From positions 1 to 57,781 of the forward strand of contig DBDJ01000041.1 in the NCBI GenBank assembly GCA_002293525.1: 57,781 nt of DNA, given 5' to 3'. The position numbers and the translations under genes are program-made. This document shows positions 16,388 through 24,926 of the stretch, piece by piece (position 1 is the first letter of the stretch; each line of letters opens with the position of its first letter). The notes beneath the pieces are model-generated. The model worked only from the letters and a program-made list of their open reading frames with translations, made no database searches and was not told the origin of the DNA. The DNA comes from Lachnospiraceae bacterium UBA935. GTDB taxonomy: Bacteria; Bacillota; Clostridia; Lachnospirales; Lachnospiraceae.

Positions 16388-17128
16388 TTAATTCTCTAAT
16401 TGGTACATTATCCAGCCTAGCATGATAAGCCCTGCCGTCTCTGTCCTAAGGATTCTTTTGCCCATAGTAACAGGTATGAGCTGCGCTTTTTGAGCCATCA
16501 TGATCTCCTTCTCGGTAAAGCCGCCTTCCGGTCCGATGAAAACGGCGATCTGCTGCCCTGCTGTCAGGGTGCTGATTATTTTTCTGGTATCCGCCATCCC
16601 TTCCGCCATTTCGTAGGGAATGATCTTTATATCCATCGCGCCGGCGCAGTCCAGCGCTTCCTGATAGCTCATGACTTCTCTCACTTCCGGGATGATACCG
16701 CGTTTACTCTGTTTTGCCGCTGCCGCGGCTATTCCCCGCCATCTGGCTATTTTAGCCTGTTCTCTTTTATCGCTGAGTTTTACCACTGATCGTTCTGATG
16801 CAACCGGAATGATTGCGTATACCCCCAGTTCCACTGCTTTCTGAATAATAAATTCCATCTTATCAGCCTTGGGAAGTCCTTGAAACAGATACACTTTTGA
16901 AGAAAGCTCGAGATTTTCTTCTTTTATAAAGATCAGCCGGCAAGTAATCTCTGTGTCGGCGATCTCCTCAATGATGCAGCGGTATTCTTTGGGCGTTATG
17001 CCGTCACTGACAGAAATTTCCGTTCCGGAAGTCATGCGGAGCACACTGACAATATGTCTTACATCGTTACCGGTTATCATTATTTTATTACCTTCTATCT
17101 GATTGGGGCTGACAAAAAAATGATGCAT
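16388..17128 (-). CDS. rsmE: 16S rRNA (uracil1498-N3)-methyltransferase RsmE
   Basis: SPOUT-class methyltransferase modifying U1498 near the decoding centre of 16S rRNA. Seen: the N-terminal PUA-like start MHHFFVSPNQIEGNKI, the block KADKMEFIIQKAVELGVYAIIPV, RSVVKL, and the SPOUT knot IAVFIGPEGGFTEKEI followed by LGKRILRTETA-type sequence (MGKRILRTETAGLI). 246 residues. It begins ten bases after prmA ends, with AGGAGG in the gap, so the two form an operon. Confidence 0.95.
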   Translation of the reverse strand: MHHFFVSPNQIEGNKIMITGNDVRHIVSVLRMTSGTEISVSDGITPKEYRCIIEEIADTEITCRLIFIKEENLELSSKVYLFQGLPKADKMEFIIQKAVELGVYAIIPVASERSVVKLSDKREQAKIARWRGIAAAAAKQSKRGIIPEVREVMSYQEALDCAGAMDIKIIPYEMAEGMADTRKIISTLTAGQQIAVFIGPEGGFTEKEIMMAQKAQLIPVTMGKRILRTETAGLIMLGWIMYQLEN

Positions 17129-17137
17129 GGGGACCTC

Positions 17138-18139
17138 CTAATTTTTTCTGGCTGTTACTGACAGCCATTCGCCCTGACAAGTTGTTTCCAGCACGCTCAT
17201 GTCCGCTGCATTGATTGCTGCAACTACCACATCCCGGGCCGGCGATGTGCCGTCCTCATTGGCGATAATGCCCGACGTGATATAGATGCCGCCCTTTTTC
17301 AGATGACGGGCAATTACCGGAGTCAGTAAAATCAGTACATCGGCCAAAATATTTGCCACCGCAAGGTCAAAACAGTCATGCCCCAATAATCTTTGTATGT
17401 TTTCATCGGTAATTATATTACCTTTTATCATTGTAAATTGGTCCGGCTGGATCGCGTTGTTCTGGCAGTTTTCTCTTACCGCCTCCTCCGCGCCGGGATC
17501 AATATCCGTTCCCACTGCCCTGGCGGCACCGAACTTAAGTGCCAGGATTGACAGAATACCGCTGCCACAGCCCACATCCAGAAGGCTGGTTTCAGCGGTA
17601 ATATACTTGCGAAGCTGCCGGATGCATAGCTGTGTTGTCTCATGCATACCGGTTCCGAAGGCCGTTCCCGGATCCATGTGGAGAATTATTTTTCCGGCAT
17701 CCTCGGCTTCTGCCTCTTCCCAAGAGGGAACCACCGTAACGTCATCTATCATGAACTGGTGAAAATACTGTTTCCAGTTATTAATCCAGTCCCGGTCCTC
17801 CGTTTCGGAAACGGTGACAGACCCTTCGCCGATGTCCATAAATTCCTTCAGGCTAGTTAGCTCCTCCTTTATTTTAGCGACCAAAGCGGGGATATCTGTC
17901 TCTTCTCCGTCGATGATCAGCTTCCCTTCCTGCTCTTCCACATAAAAGCTTAAATATGCGATTCCGTCATCCTGCAGATATTCAGGCAGGATATCCACGA
18001 ACATCTGCTCCTTTTCCCTTGCTGTCAGAGGAACCTTATCTTCTATTTGCGCGCCTTCCAGCCCGATGTCGTAGAGGCTGCTGATAATAACATCCTCTGC
18101 TTCCGTTATCGTTTTAATCTTAAATGTTATCCATTTCAT
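17138..18139 (-). CDS. prmA: Ribosomal protein L11 methyltransferase PrmA
   Basis: SAM-dependent enzyme methylating ribosomal protein L11. Seen: the N-terminal substrate domain (MKWITFKIKTITEAEDV), AFGTGMHETTQLC, the SAM motif LLDVGCGSGILSILALK, GTDIDPGAEEAVREN and FDLAVANILADVL. Start chosen at ATG 18139, with AGGAGGTG directly upstream; the frame remains open to 18178. 333 residues. First gene of prmA-rsmE. Confidence 0.95.
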   Translation of the reverse strand: MKWITFKIKTITEAEDVIISSLYDIGLEGAQIEDKVPLTAREKEQMFVDILPEYLQDDGIAYLSFYVEEQEGKLIIDGEETDIPALVAKIKEELTSLKEFMDIGEGSVTVSETEDRDWINNWKQYFHQFMIDDVTVVPSWEEAEAEDAGKIILHMDPGTAFGTGMHETTQLCIRQLRKYITAETSLLDVGCGSGILSILALKFGAARAVGTDIDPGAEEAVRENCQNNAIQPDQFTMIKGNIITDENIQRLLGHDCFDLAVANILADVLILLTPVIARHLKKGGIYITSGIIANEDGTSPARDVVVAAINAADMSVLETTCQGEWLSVTARKN

Positions 18140-18146
18140 AGAACAC

Positions 18147-18182
18147 CTCCTGTATATTGGATATCTCCTGTATTCCATATAT
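18147..18182. repeat. 18-bp imperfect tandem duplication in the prmA leader
   Basis: Two 18-base units each begin with CTCCTGTAT, so on the minus strand the leader carries two AGGAG sites. Only the proximal one is positioned for the prmA start. Confidence 0.4.
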
Positions 18183-18310
18183 TCAATCCATGTAAAAGTA
18201 GAAATTAAGTTCCTACAAAATTATGTGCCAATGTCGGTATAACTTCCAAAATAGAGTTTAATTCAAGTTTTTCTTTTATAAATCTTAATATTATCACAAA
18301 AGTAATTTAA

Positions 18311-18339
18311 TTGCAAAACTTCTGTAACTAATATATAAT
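18311..18339 (+). promoter_or_regulatory. sigma-A promoter of the DUF3048 lipoprotein gene
   Basis: TTGCAA, exactly 17 bases, then consensus TATAAT, about 57 bases before the start codon. Confidence 0.75.
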
Positions 18340-18351
18340 AAGTTTGTATGC

Positions 18352-18369
18352 GTTTCGAAATATCGAAAC
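18352..18369. promoter_or_regulatory. leader inverted repeat, possible operator
   Basis: GTTTCGA and TCGAAAC flank AATA, 12 bases downstream of the promoter -10. A perfect 7-bp dyad next to the transcription start is placed where a repressor could act; it could also be an mRNA 5' hairpin. Confidence 0.45.
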
Positions 18370-18396
18370 CTTTCAAAATAATATTGACGGAGGATT

Positions 18397-19608
18397 ATGG
18401 CACCAGTGAATTCAATTATTAAGAAAAAGAAAGTATTAACTTTATTTCTAGCTTCCAGCCTTTTGGCGGTTACCTTGGCCGGCTGTGGAAACAATGAGGA
18501 AGAACCGATTCCTTTGCCTACTGTTGTAGCAGTACCGATTAACACACCGGCACCGGAAGCTACCGCAACCCCTACTGAAGATCCTGACAGTGCTACTATG
18601 TTGAACGGCATCCCGATCATCGGCGAACGGGAAGTAGTGGATGGCAAGATGCAAAGCTATCTGACTGGTGAATGGAAAGATGTGGACGTCGCCAAAAGAC
18701 GGCCCATAGCGGTCATGGTTCCCAATAATTCACCAGCACTCCCGCATTACGGTCTGTCACAGGCCAGCATCATTTATGAAGCTCCTGTTGAAGGTCGAGT
18801 CTCAAGATTAATGCCCATATTTGAAGATTTTGATGACCTCAACCATATCGGCCCGGTCAGAAGCAGCCGTGATTATTATATTTATACTGCTTTAGGCTTT
18901 GATGCGATTTACTGTAATTGGGGACAAGCCGATCTTTATGTAGGCGAACTGATTAACAGTGACAGGGTCGATAACATCAGTAATGCCATTAAGGGTATTG
19001 ATAAACCCGCCGCCGAAGCTTATGGCCGAATTGACAGAGCCGGATACTCAACCGAGTTTAGGGGTTACCTATTTATTGACGGCCTGATGGATGGTGTGGA
19101 CAGGCTTGGATATGATTGGAATTATGCTGCCGACCACGTGCCGCCCTTTACCTTTGCTGCCGATAACGCCCGTGCAGAATACAGCGATGATAAAAATGCT
19201 GTCTTAATCTACCCTGGTGGAAAAACCGGGAACAGCAGCGGTTATGGCATCGACAATCCTTATTTTGAATATAACGAAGAAGATTATCTGTATTACCGTT
19301 ATCAAGACGGCAAAGCGATGATTGATGAAATGAATAATGAACAGTATGCCGTTTCCAATGTAATATTTCAATATTGCCACGGTGAGGTCAGGGATGCCAA
19401 GGATTACCTTGCTTTTGGATTACATGGTGAAGGCGACGCTCTTATCTTTACCAACGGCAAAGTCATCGAAGCCACATGGGAACGGGCGACTGACAACGAT
19501 CCGACGAAATATTATGATACAGAAGGCAATGAAATCGTATTCAATCAGGGTAAGACCTGGATCTGCAATATCTGGTTAGAATACGCCGAACATGTGCTTT
19601 ATGAATAA
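18397..19608 (+). CDS. DUF3048 (YerB family) lipoprotein
   Basis: A 403-residue lipoprotein. Basic start (IIKKKKVL), hydrophobic core and lipobox TLAGC, then a low-complexity Pro/Thr linker (PLPTVVAVPINTPAPEATATPT) leading to a large extracellular domain. That domain contains the DUF3048 hallmarks RRPIAVMVPNNSPALPHYGL, IGPVRSSRDYYIYTAL and YCNWGQ. Function of YerB-type proteins is not established. GGAGG precedes ATG 18397 and a strong terminator follows, so it is a single-gene unit. Confidence 0.9.
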   Translation: MAPVNSIIKKKKVLTLFLASSLLAVTLAGCGNNEEEPIPLPTVVAVPINTPAPEATATPTEDPDSATMLNGIPIIGEREVVDGKMQSYLTGEWKDVDVAKRRPIAVMVPNNSPALPHYGLSQASIIYEAPVEGRVSRLMPIFEDFDDLNHIGPVRSSRDYYIYTALGFDAIYCNWGQADLYVGELINSDRVDNISNAIKGIDKPAAEAYGRIDRAGYSTEFRGYLFIDGLMDGVDRLGYDWNYAADHVPPFTFAADNARAEYSDDKNAVLIYPGGKTGNSSGYGIDNPYFEYNEEDYLYYRYQDGKAMIDEMNNEQYAVSNVIFQYCHGEVRDAKDYLAFGLHGEGDALIFTNGKVIEATWERATDNDPTKYYDTEGNEIVFNQGKTWICNIWLEYAEHVLYE

Positions 19609-19667
19609 GGAAAGCCATTACGAACATAATTTCTACTTGCAGGAATAAGCTGTTGCAAGGGTAAACC

Positions 19668-19724
19668 GCCTGCGGCGGGACGAAAATCAATCAAGGTTTT
19701 CTTCCCGCCGCAGGTATTGTTTTC
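19668..19724 (+). terminator. strong intrinsic terminator after the DUF3048 gene
   Basis: GC-rich arms GCCTGCGGCGGGA and TCCCGCCGCAGG, with an extended inner stem involving AAAA/TTTT, followed by TATTGTTTTC. Probably acts for the plus-strand gene and may also block converging transcription. Confidence 0.8.
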
Positions 19725-19732
19725 ATCTAATT

Positions 19733-19780
19733 GTTTTAAGCTAATGTTTTCAGCTAGTTTTAAGCAAATGTTTATAGTTA
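19733..19780. repeat. 24-bp tandem duplication at the aldo/keto reductase stop codon
   Basis: Units 19733-19756 and 19757-19780 both start GTTTTAAGC and match at about 19 of 24 positions. The second unit contains the stop codon of the adjacent gene (19778-19780). Confidence 0.6.
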
Positions 19781-20785
19781 ATTATTTTCGTTACTTCCTA
19801 AAATGCTGTCAATTTTAGTTAATTCGTCATCGCTATAAGCAATATTTTCCAGTGCCTTGACGTTTTCCGTTATCTGTTCCGGCTTGCTGGCACCGATCAG
19901 GACTGAGGTCACCTTGCCGTCCCGCAGTATCCAGGATATCGCCATCTGCGTCAGGCTCTGTCCCCTTGCAGCCGCCACTTCACCCAACAACCTGACCTTT
20001 TCCATCCGCTCCCGATCCAGATCTTTCTCCTTAAGGAAGATACTCTTCCCGCCGCCGATACGGGAATCCTGCGGAACCCCGTTCAGATATTTACCGGTTA
20101 AGATCCCTTGTGAAAGCGGGCTGAAGGCAATGCAGCCTAAGCCGTTGTCCGCAAGATATTCTTTCAGTCCGTCGGTTTCGATCCATCGGTTCAACAGCGA
20201 ATAAGAAGGCTGATGAATAATAAAAGGCGTCTTCAGTTCCTTCAGAAAAGCATGGGCTTTAGCCGTCTGTTCGCGGTTATAATTGGAAACGCCCACATAA
20301 AGAGCCTTGCCCTGTCGGACGATCTGATCCAGTGCCAGCAAAGTTTCTTCAACGGGGGTATTGGGATCGGGGCAATGATGATAGAAAATATCGACATAAT
20401 CAAGGCCTAAACGCATCAGACTGGCATCCAGGCTGGCCATCAAGTACTTACGGGAACCGCCGCTGCCGTAAGGACCTTTCCACATATCATAACCGGCTTT
20501 GGAAGATATGATCAGCTCGTCACGGTAAGGCCGCAGATCGGATTGCAGGATCCTGCCCATGTTAGTCTCCGCACTGCCATATACCGGCCCATAGTTGTTA
20601 GCCAGATCAAAATGGGTGATTCCGTTATCGAAAGCTGTAAAAAGTATCTGTTTCATATTTTCTTCTTGGTTAACAGAACCGAAATTATGCCACATTCCCA
20701 AAGACAGCGCCGGTAATCTCAAACCGCTGCTGCCGCATGGCTGATAGATCATATTGTCATATCTTGATTCTTTAGCTCGATACAT
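19778..20785 (-). CDS. Aldo/keto reductase (YghZ/glyceraldehyde-3-phosphate reductase-like)
   Basis: NADPH-dependent carbonyl reductase with a TIM-barrel fold. Seen: FGSVNQEENMKQILFTAFDN, the catalytic Asp/Tyr region FDLANNYGP, lysine in ISSKAGYDMW, the histidine region DIFYHHCPDP, and the cofactor loop IGASKPEQITENV. The MWKGPYGSGGSRKYL segment is typical of the YghZ/GPR branch. 335 residues; AAGGAG precedes the ATG. Substrate not determined. It lies downstream of dnaJ on the same strand with a 64-bp gap. Confidence 0.88.
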   Translation of the reverse strand: MYRAKESRYDNMIYQPCGSSGLRLPALSLGMWHNFGSVNQEENMKQILFTAFDNGITHFDLANNYGPVYGSAETNMGRILQSDLRPYRDELIISSKAGYDMWKGPYGSGGSRKYLMASLDASLMRLGLDYVDIFYHHCPDPNTPVEETLLALDQIVRQGKALYVGVSNYNREQTAKAHAFLKELKTPFIIHQPSYSLLNRWIETDGLKEYLADNGLGCIAFSPLSQGILTGKYLNGVPQDSRIGGGKSIFLKEKDLDRERMEKVRLLGEVAAARGQSLTQMAISWILRDGKVTSVLIGASKPEQITENVKALENIAYSDDELTKIDSILGSNENN

Positions 20786-20849
20786 TTTTCTCCTTTTCTT
20801 TTTACTATTTACTATTTAAATATCTATTATCATATCAAGAAAGCGCCAC

Positions 20850-22007
20850 TTACCAGAACTTCTTTTTCTTCCCCGACTTGGATTCGCTTTTTTCAGCCTC
20901 TACGCCTCTGGAAGCGTTCATACTGTCACCTGTCAGCTCATCAAACTTTTTCAGCAGCTCTTTGGCCTCCTGCGAAAGCCGGTCAGGAGTCTGCAGAATC
21001 AGCGTAACATAGTGATCGCCGCGAATTTCCCTGTTCCTCAGGGACGGAACCCCTTTTCCCTTCAGCCTTACCTTGGTATCGGTCTGCGTCCCGGCTTTCA
21101 CTTCATAGATCACTTTACCGTCAACCGTATCCACGACAATATCTCCGCCCAATGCCGCAATAGCAAAGGAAACCGGCACTGAGGAATAGATATTCGTATC
21201 CTGACGCTGAAAAATGGCATGACGTCCCACTACTACCTCTACCAGTAAATCTCCTCTGGGTCCGCCGTTGCTTCCCGGCTCTCCCCTGTCCCTGATGCGG
21301 ACGCTTTGGCCGTTATCAATTCCGGCAGGAATAGAAACCTGAATCTTTCTCCGGCTGGCAATATATCCAGTTCCGCCACAGTCAATACATTTTTCCTTGA
21401 TTACCTTGCCTGTTCCATGACAATCCGGGCAAGTCTGGACATTTCTGACCGTTCCAAAAAAGGATTGCTGGGTAAATACTACCTGCCCCTTACCGCCGCA
21501 TTTGGAACAAGTTTCCGCCGAAGTTCCCGGCTTTGCGCCGCTGCCATGACAGGTATGGCAGTCATCCTTTAGGGTAAGCTCTATTTCCCGCTCCACGCCA
21601 AATACGGCCTCTTCAAAGGTAATCCTGACGCTGGTCCGCAGATTGGCACCCTTCATCGGACCGTTATTGCCCCTCCTGCGTGAACCGCCGCCAAAGAAAT
21701 CGCCAAATATATCACCGAAAATATCGCCAAAGTCGGCACCGCTAAAATCAAAACCGCCAAAACCGCCGGCCCCGCCTTCAAAAGCCGCATGACCAAACTG
21801 GTCGTACTGCTTTTTCTTTTCCGGGTCGCTTAATATTGCATACGCCTCTGATGCCTCTTTGAACTTTTTCTCCGCATTCTTGTCGCCCGGGTTCATATCA
21901 GGATGGTACTGTTTAGCCAATCCCCGGTAGGCCTTCTTTATGGCAGCATCATCCGCATTTTTATCTAATCCGAGAACCTCATAATAGTCTCTTTTCTGTT
22001 CTGCCAT
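20850..22007 (-). CDS. dnaJ: Chaperone DnaJ
   Basis: Hsp40 co-chaperone that stimulates DnaK ATPase. J domain with the HPD motif (QYHPDMNPGD), then a Gly/Phe-rich region (GGAGGFGGFDFSG), four CxxCxGxG zinc repeats (CHTCHGSGAK, CSKCGGKG, CPDCHGTGK, CIDCGGTG), and the C-terminal substrate domains. 385 residues, a complete type I DnaJ. Last gene of the heat-shock operon, separated from dnaK by 164 bp that contain a strong hairpin. Confidence 0.97.
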   Translation of the reverse strand: MAEQKRDYYEVLGLDKNADDAAIKKAYRGLAKQYHPDMNPGDKNAEKKFKEASEAYAILSDPEKKKQYDQFGHAAFEGGAGGFGGFDFSGADFGDIFGDIFGDFFGGGSRRRGNNGPMKGANLRTSVRITFEEAVFGVEREIELTLKDDCHTCHGSGAKPGTSAETCSKCGGKGQVVFTQQSFFGTVRNVQTCPDCHGTGKVIKEKCIDCGGTGYIASRRKIQVSIPAGIDNGQSVRIRDRGEPGSNGGPRGDLLVEVVVGRHAIFQRQDTNIYSSVPVSFAIAALGGDIVVDTVDGKVIYEVKAGTQTDTKVRLKGKGVPSLRNREIRGDHYVTLILQTPDRLSQEAKELLKKFDELTGDSMNASRGVEAEKSESKSGKKKKFW

Positions 22008-22100
22008 GATACTCTCCTCACCGTTTTTATCGTTATCTTACTTATTCCTTATATTTTAATCGTAGTAACTCTTAAAACATCGAATAATTATGAAAAGACT

Positions 22101-22130
22101 GGAAGAATGGCTCCAGAAAGCCATTCTTCC
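22101..22130 (-). terminator. hairpin between dnaK and dnaJ, possible attenuator
   Basis: Perfect 12-bp stem GGAAGAATGGCT / AGCCATTCTTCC with a 6-base loop. On the minus strand it is followed by AGTCTTTTC. It may partially terminate transcription or act as a processing/stability element that lowers dnaJ relative to dnaK. Confidence 0.6.
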
Positions 22131-22171
22131 GCGTAAAACGCCTCGCTCCAGTTATATTAATTTCTTCGTGA

Positions 22172-24046
22172 TTATACTTCTCGATAATCCCCGTCAACCA
22201 CATCATCAGCAGGCTCTTGGTTCATGTCGTCGCCCATGCCGCCCATGTTGCTCATGTCCGGGCCGGCACCGCCTTGGGCGGCCTGCATATTTTCGTACAT
22301 CTTGGTAAATAGTGCCTGAGCACTGTTGGTCAGTTTTTCTTTGGCCGCCTTCAGTTCATCCAGGTCACTGTCTGACATTTCCTGATCATTAGTCCGTTCC
22401 AGGATCGCCTTGACTTCCGCCACATCGGCTTCCACGCCAGTCTTTTCCTCTTCGCTGATCTTGTCGCCCACTTCATTAAGCGCCTTCTCGGTCTGGAATA
22501 CGAAGGAATCGGCATCGTTTCTGGTATCAATGACTTCTTTCCGCTTCTTATCCTGAGCTTCAAACTCAGCTGCTTCTTTGATGGCTTTATCAATATCCGA
22601 CTCGGACATATTTGATCCGGCCGTAATGGTGATATGCTGTTCTTTGCCGGTACCCAGGTCTTTAGCAGATACATTGACGATACCGTTGGCATCAATATCA
22701 AAGGTAACTTCGATCTGCGGGACGCCACGCATGGCCGGAGGGATACCGTCCAGACGGAACTGCCCGAGTGATTTATTGTCTTTGGCAAACTGACGTTCGC
22801 CTTGAACCACGTTGATATCGACCGCTGTCTGATTATCCGCTGCCGTAGAGAATACCTGGCTCTTCTTGGTCGGGATCGTCGTATTTCTTTCAATCAGCCT
22901 GGTAGCCACACCGCCCATCGTTTCAATAGAAAGGGAAAGCGGCGTAACGTCAAGCAGCAGGATCTCGCCCGCACCGGCATCGCCGGCCAGCTTTCCGCCC
23001 TGAATACAGGCGCCAAGGGCGACACATTCGTCCGGATTTAAGGTTTTGCTGGGTTCATGACCGGTCAGCAGTTTCACTTTTTCCTGCACTGCCGGAACAC
23101 GGGTTGAACCTCCTACCAGCAATACTTTCCCTAGGTCACTTGAAGTAATGCCGGCATCTTTCATGGCATTCTGCACCGGAACTGTTGTCCTTTCCACCAA
23201 ATCATGAGTCAGCTCATCAAACTTGGCCCTGGTCAGGTTCATGTCGAAATGCTTGGGACCCTCATTGGTAGCGGTAATAAATGGCAGGTTGATATTGGTA
23301 GTGGTTGCGGAAGACAGTTCCTTTTTGGCTTTTTCGGCCGCTTCCCTAAGTCTTTGAAGAGCCATTTTATCTTTTGACAGATCAACCCCTTCCGTCTTTT
23401 TAAACTCAGCCAGCATATAATCGGTGATCTTCTGGTCAAAATCATCACCGCCCAGCCGGTTGTCACCGCTGGTTGCCAGAACTTCTATGACACCGTCACC
23501 GATTTCAATAATTGAAACGTCAAATGTACCGCCGCCCAGATCGTATACCATGATCTTCTGCTCTTTTTCGTTGTCCAGACCATAGGCTAGCGCTGCCGCC
23601 GTAGGCTCATTAATAATACGTTTTACGTCGAGCCCGGCAATCTTACCCGCATCTTTGGTTGCTTGGCGCTGGGCATCATTGAAATAAGCCGGAACGGTAA
23701 TAACTGCTTCCGTTACTTTTTCACCAAGATAATTCTCCGCATCCGCTTTTAATTTCTGGAGAATCATCGCTGAAATCTGCTGAGGAGAATATTTTTTACC
23801 GTCAATTGTCCGGCCTCTGTCTGTACCCATGTCTCTTTTAATAGAAGAAATCGTCTTTTCCGAGTTGGTAACTGCCTGACGTTTCGCCGGCTCGCCTACC
23901 AGTCTTTCGCCTGTCTTTGTAAAAGCTACTACTGACGGTGTTGTCCTGGCTCCTTCTGTATTGGAGATGACGGTGGGTTTCCCCCCCTCCATAACGCCTA
24001 CACAGCTGTTTGTTGTTCCTAAATCAATGCCTATGATCTTACCCAT
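22172..24046 (-). CDS. dnaK: Chaperone DnaK (Hsp70)
   Basis: ATP-driven folding chaperone. Seen: phosphate loop GIDLGTTNSCVGV, TVPAYFNDAQRQATKDAGKIAGL, the linker-side DLGGGTFDVSII, GGSTRVPAVQ, the interdomain LLLDVTPLSLSIET, substrate domain, and the flexible tail ending in DGDYREV-type sequence (VVDGDYREV). 624 residues. The 24-residue insertion of Gram-negative DnaK is absent, as expected for Firmicutes. AGGAGG precedes the start. Confidence 0.98.
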   Translation of the reverse strand: MGKIIGIDLGTTNSCVGVMEGGKPTVISNTEGARTTPSVVAFTKTGERLVGEPAKRQAVTNSEKTISSIKRDMGTDRGRTIDGKKYSPQQISAMILQKLKADAENYLGEKVTEAVITVPAYFNDAQRQATKDAGKIAGLDVKRIINEPTAAALAYGLDNEKEQKIMVYDLGGGTFDVSIIEIGDGVIEVLATSGDNRLGGDDFDQKITDYMLAEFKKTEGVDLSKDKMALQRLREAAEKAKKELSSATTTNINLPFITATNEGPKHFDMNLTRAKFDELTHDLVERTTVPVQNAMKDAGITSSDLGKVLLVGGSTRVPAVQEKVKLLTGHEPSKTLNPDECVALGACIQGGKLAGDAGAGEILLLDVTPLSLSIETMGGVATRLIERNTTIPTKKSQVFSTAADNQTAVDINVVQGERQFAKDNKSLGQFRLDGIPPAMRGVPQIEVTFDIDANGIVNVSAKDLGTGKEQHITITAGSNMSESDIDKAIKEAAEFEAQDKKRKEVIDTRNDADSFVFQTEKALNEVGDKISEEEKTGVEADVAEVKAILERTNDQEMSDSDLDELKAAKEKLTNSAQALFTKMYENMQAAQGGAGPDMSNMGGMGDDMNQEPADDVVDGDYREV

Positions 24047-24106
24047 TCTTAATTCCTCCTGTTCCGTTGAAATTGTTTGTCTTTACGCTTTATCCCTGCA
24101 ATATCT

Positions 24107-24135
24107 AATGAAACTGATGCATCAGCGTTTCCCTA
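24107..24135. repeat. palindromic intergenic repeat, copy 2
   Basis: Dyad around TGATGCATCA flanked by GAAAC and GTTTCCCT, overlapping the grpE stop codon. It shares 19 of 21 bases with the element at 1982-2002, which also lies at a gene 3' end. Confidence 0.55.
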
Positions 24136-24783
24136 ACTGACTACCGTTACCATGCTATATCTGATTACCGTATTCCGGTAAGTATAACCTTTTTGCATTT
24201 CTTCGGCAATAATGCCCGATTCATATTGGTCGCTTTCCACCTGCATCACCGCGCTGTGCAGATCGGGATTAAACTCCTGGCCGACTGTCTCAATCACCTT
24301 GATATCCAGATTCTCCAGCTCGCTCATCAGCTGTTTGTAAATCATATTCATACCTTCGGTAAACGAAGAGTTTTTCTCATCTTCCGGTACTGCTGCCAGA
24401 CCTCTTTCAAAATTATCCACCACCGGAAGTATTTTCTCAATCACGCTCTTGGCTCCGGTCTCAAACATCAGAGACTTTTCCCTTTCCGTTCGCTTGCGGA
24501 AATTCTCAAACTCGGCCATCTGCCTCATCACCCGGTCTTCCAATTCCGTAATTTTTTCTTTCAAGGCATCCTGTTTCTTATCAGCCTTTGCCTTTCTTTT
24601 AAGGCCTTTCTTATCCATCGCTTCCGGTTCATCCTCTGGCAGGCCTTCTTCATCGTCCTGTGAATCTTCCTCAATCACTGCTTCTGTATCCCCTTCCTCA
24701 ATTTCCGGATCGGTATTCCCCTCTGTTACGGAAACATCTTCTTCAATAATCTTTTCTTCCTTCATGTTATCCATTACCGTCAT
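24133..24783 (-). CDS. grpE: Nucleotide exchange factor GrpE
   Basis: Releases ADP from DnaK. Long acidic N-terminus (many Glu/Asp, residues 8-55), a central coiled coil (KEKITELEDRVMRQMAEFENFRKRTERE), then the beta-domain signature GQEFNPDLHSAVMQVESDQYE and IAEEMQKGYTYRNTVIRYSMVTV. 216 residues. ATG 24774 is an alternative start. Second gene of the operon. Confidence 0.96.
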   Translation of the reverse strand: MTVMDNMKEEKIIEEDVSVTEGNTDPEIEEGDTEAVIEEDSQDDEEGLPEDEPEAMDKKGLKRKAKADKKQDALKEKITELEDRVMRQMAEFENFRKRTEREKSLMFETGAKSVIEKILPVVDNFERGLAAVPEDEKNSSFTEGMNMIYKQLMSELENLDIKVIETVGQEFNPDLHSAVMQVESDQYESGIIAEEMQKGYTYRNTVIRYSMVTVVS

Positions 24784-24799
24784 TATCCTTTCTATTTAT

Positions 24800-24840
24800 A
24801 TGAAAACAATTATTTGAAAACAATTATTTAAAACAATGAT
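24800..24840. repeat. 14-bp AT-rich tandem repeat between hrcA and grpE
   Basis: GAAAACAATTATTT occurs twice in tandem followed by a partial third copy. It lies just upstream of the grpE ribosome binding site in the 143-bp hrcA-grpE gap, which holds no gene. Confidence 0.5.
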
Positions 24841-24926
24841 TAATAATAATGATATAATAACAATGATTTAATAACGTTGATTTGAAAACAAAGTTCCCTG
24901 AGTAACAGAGTAAATCGGTAAACCGT

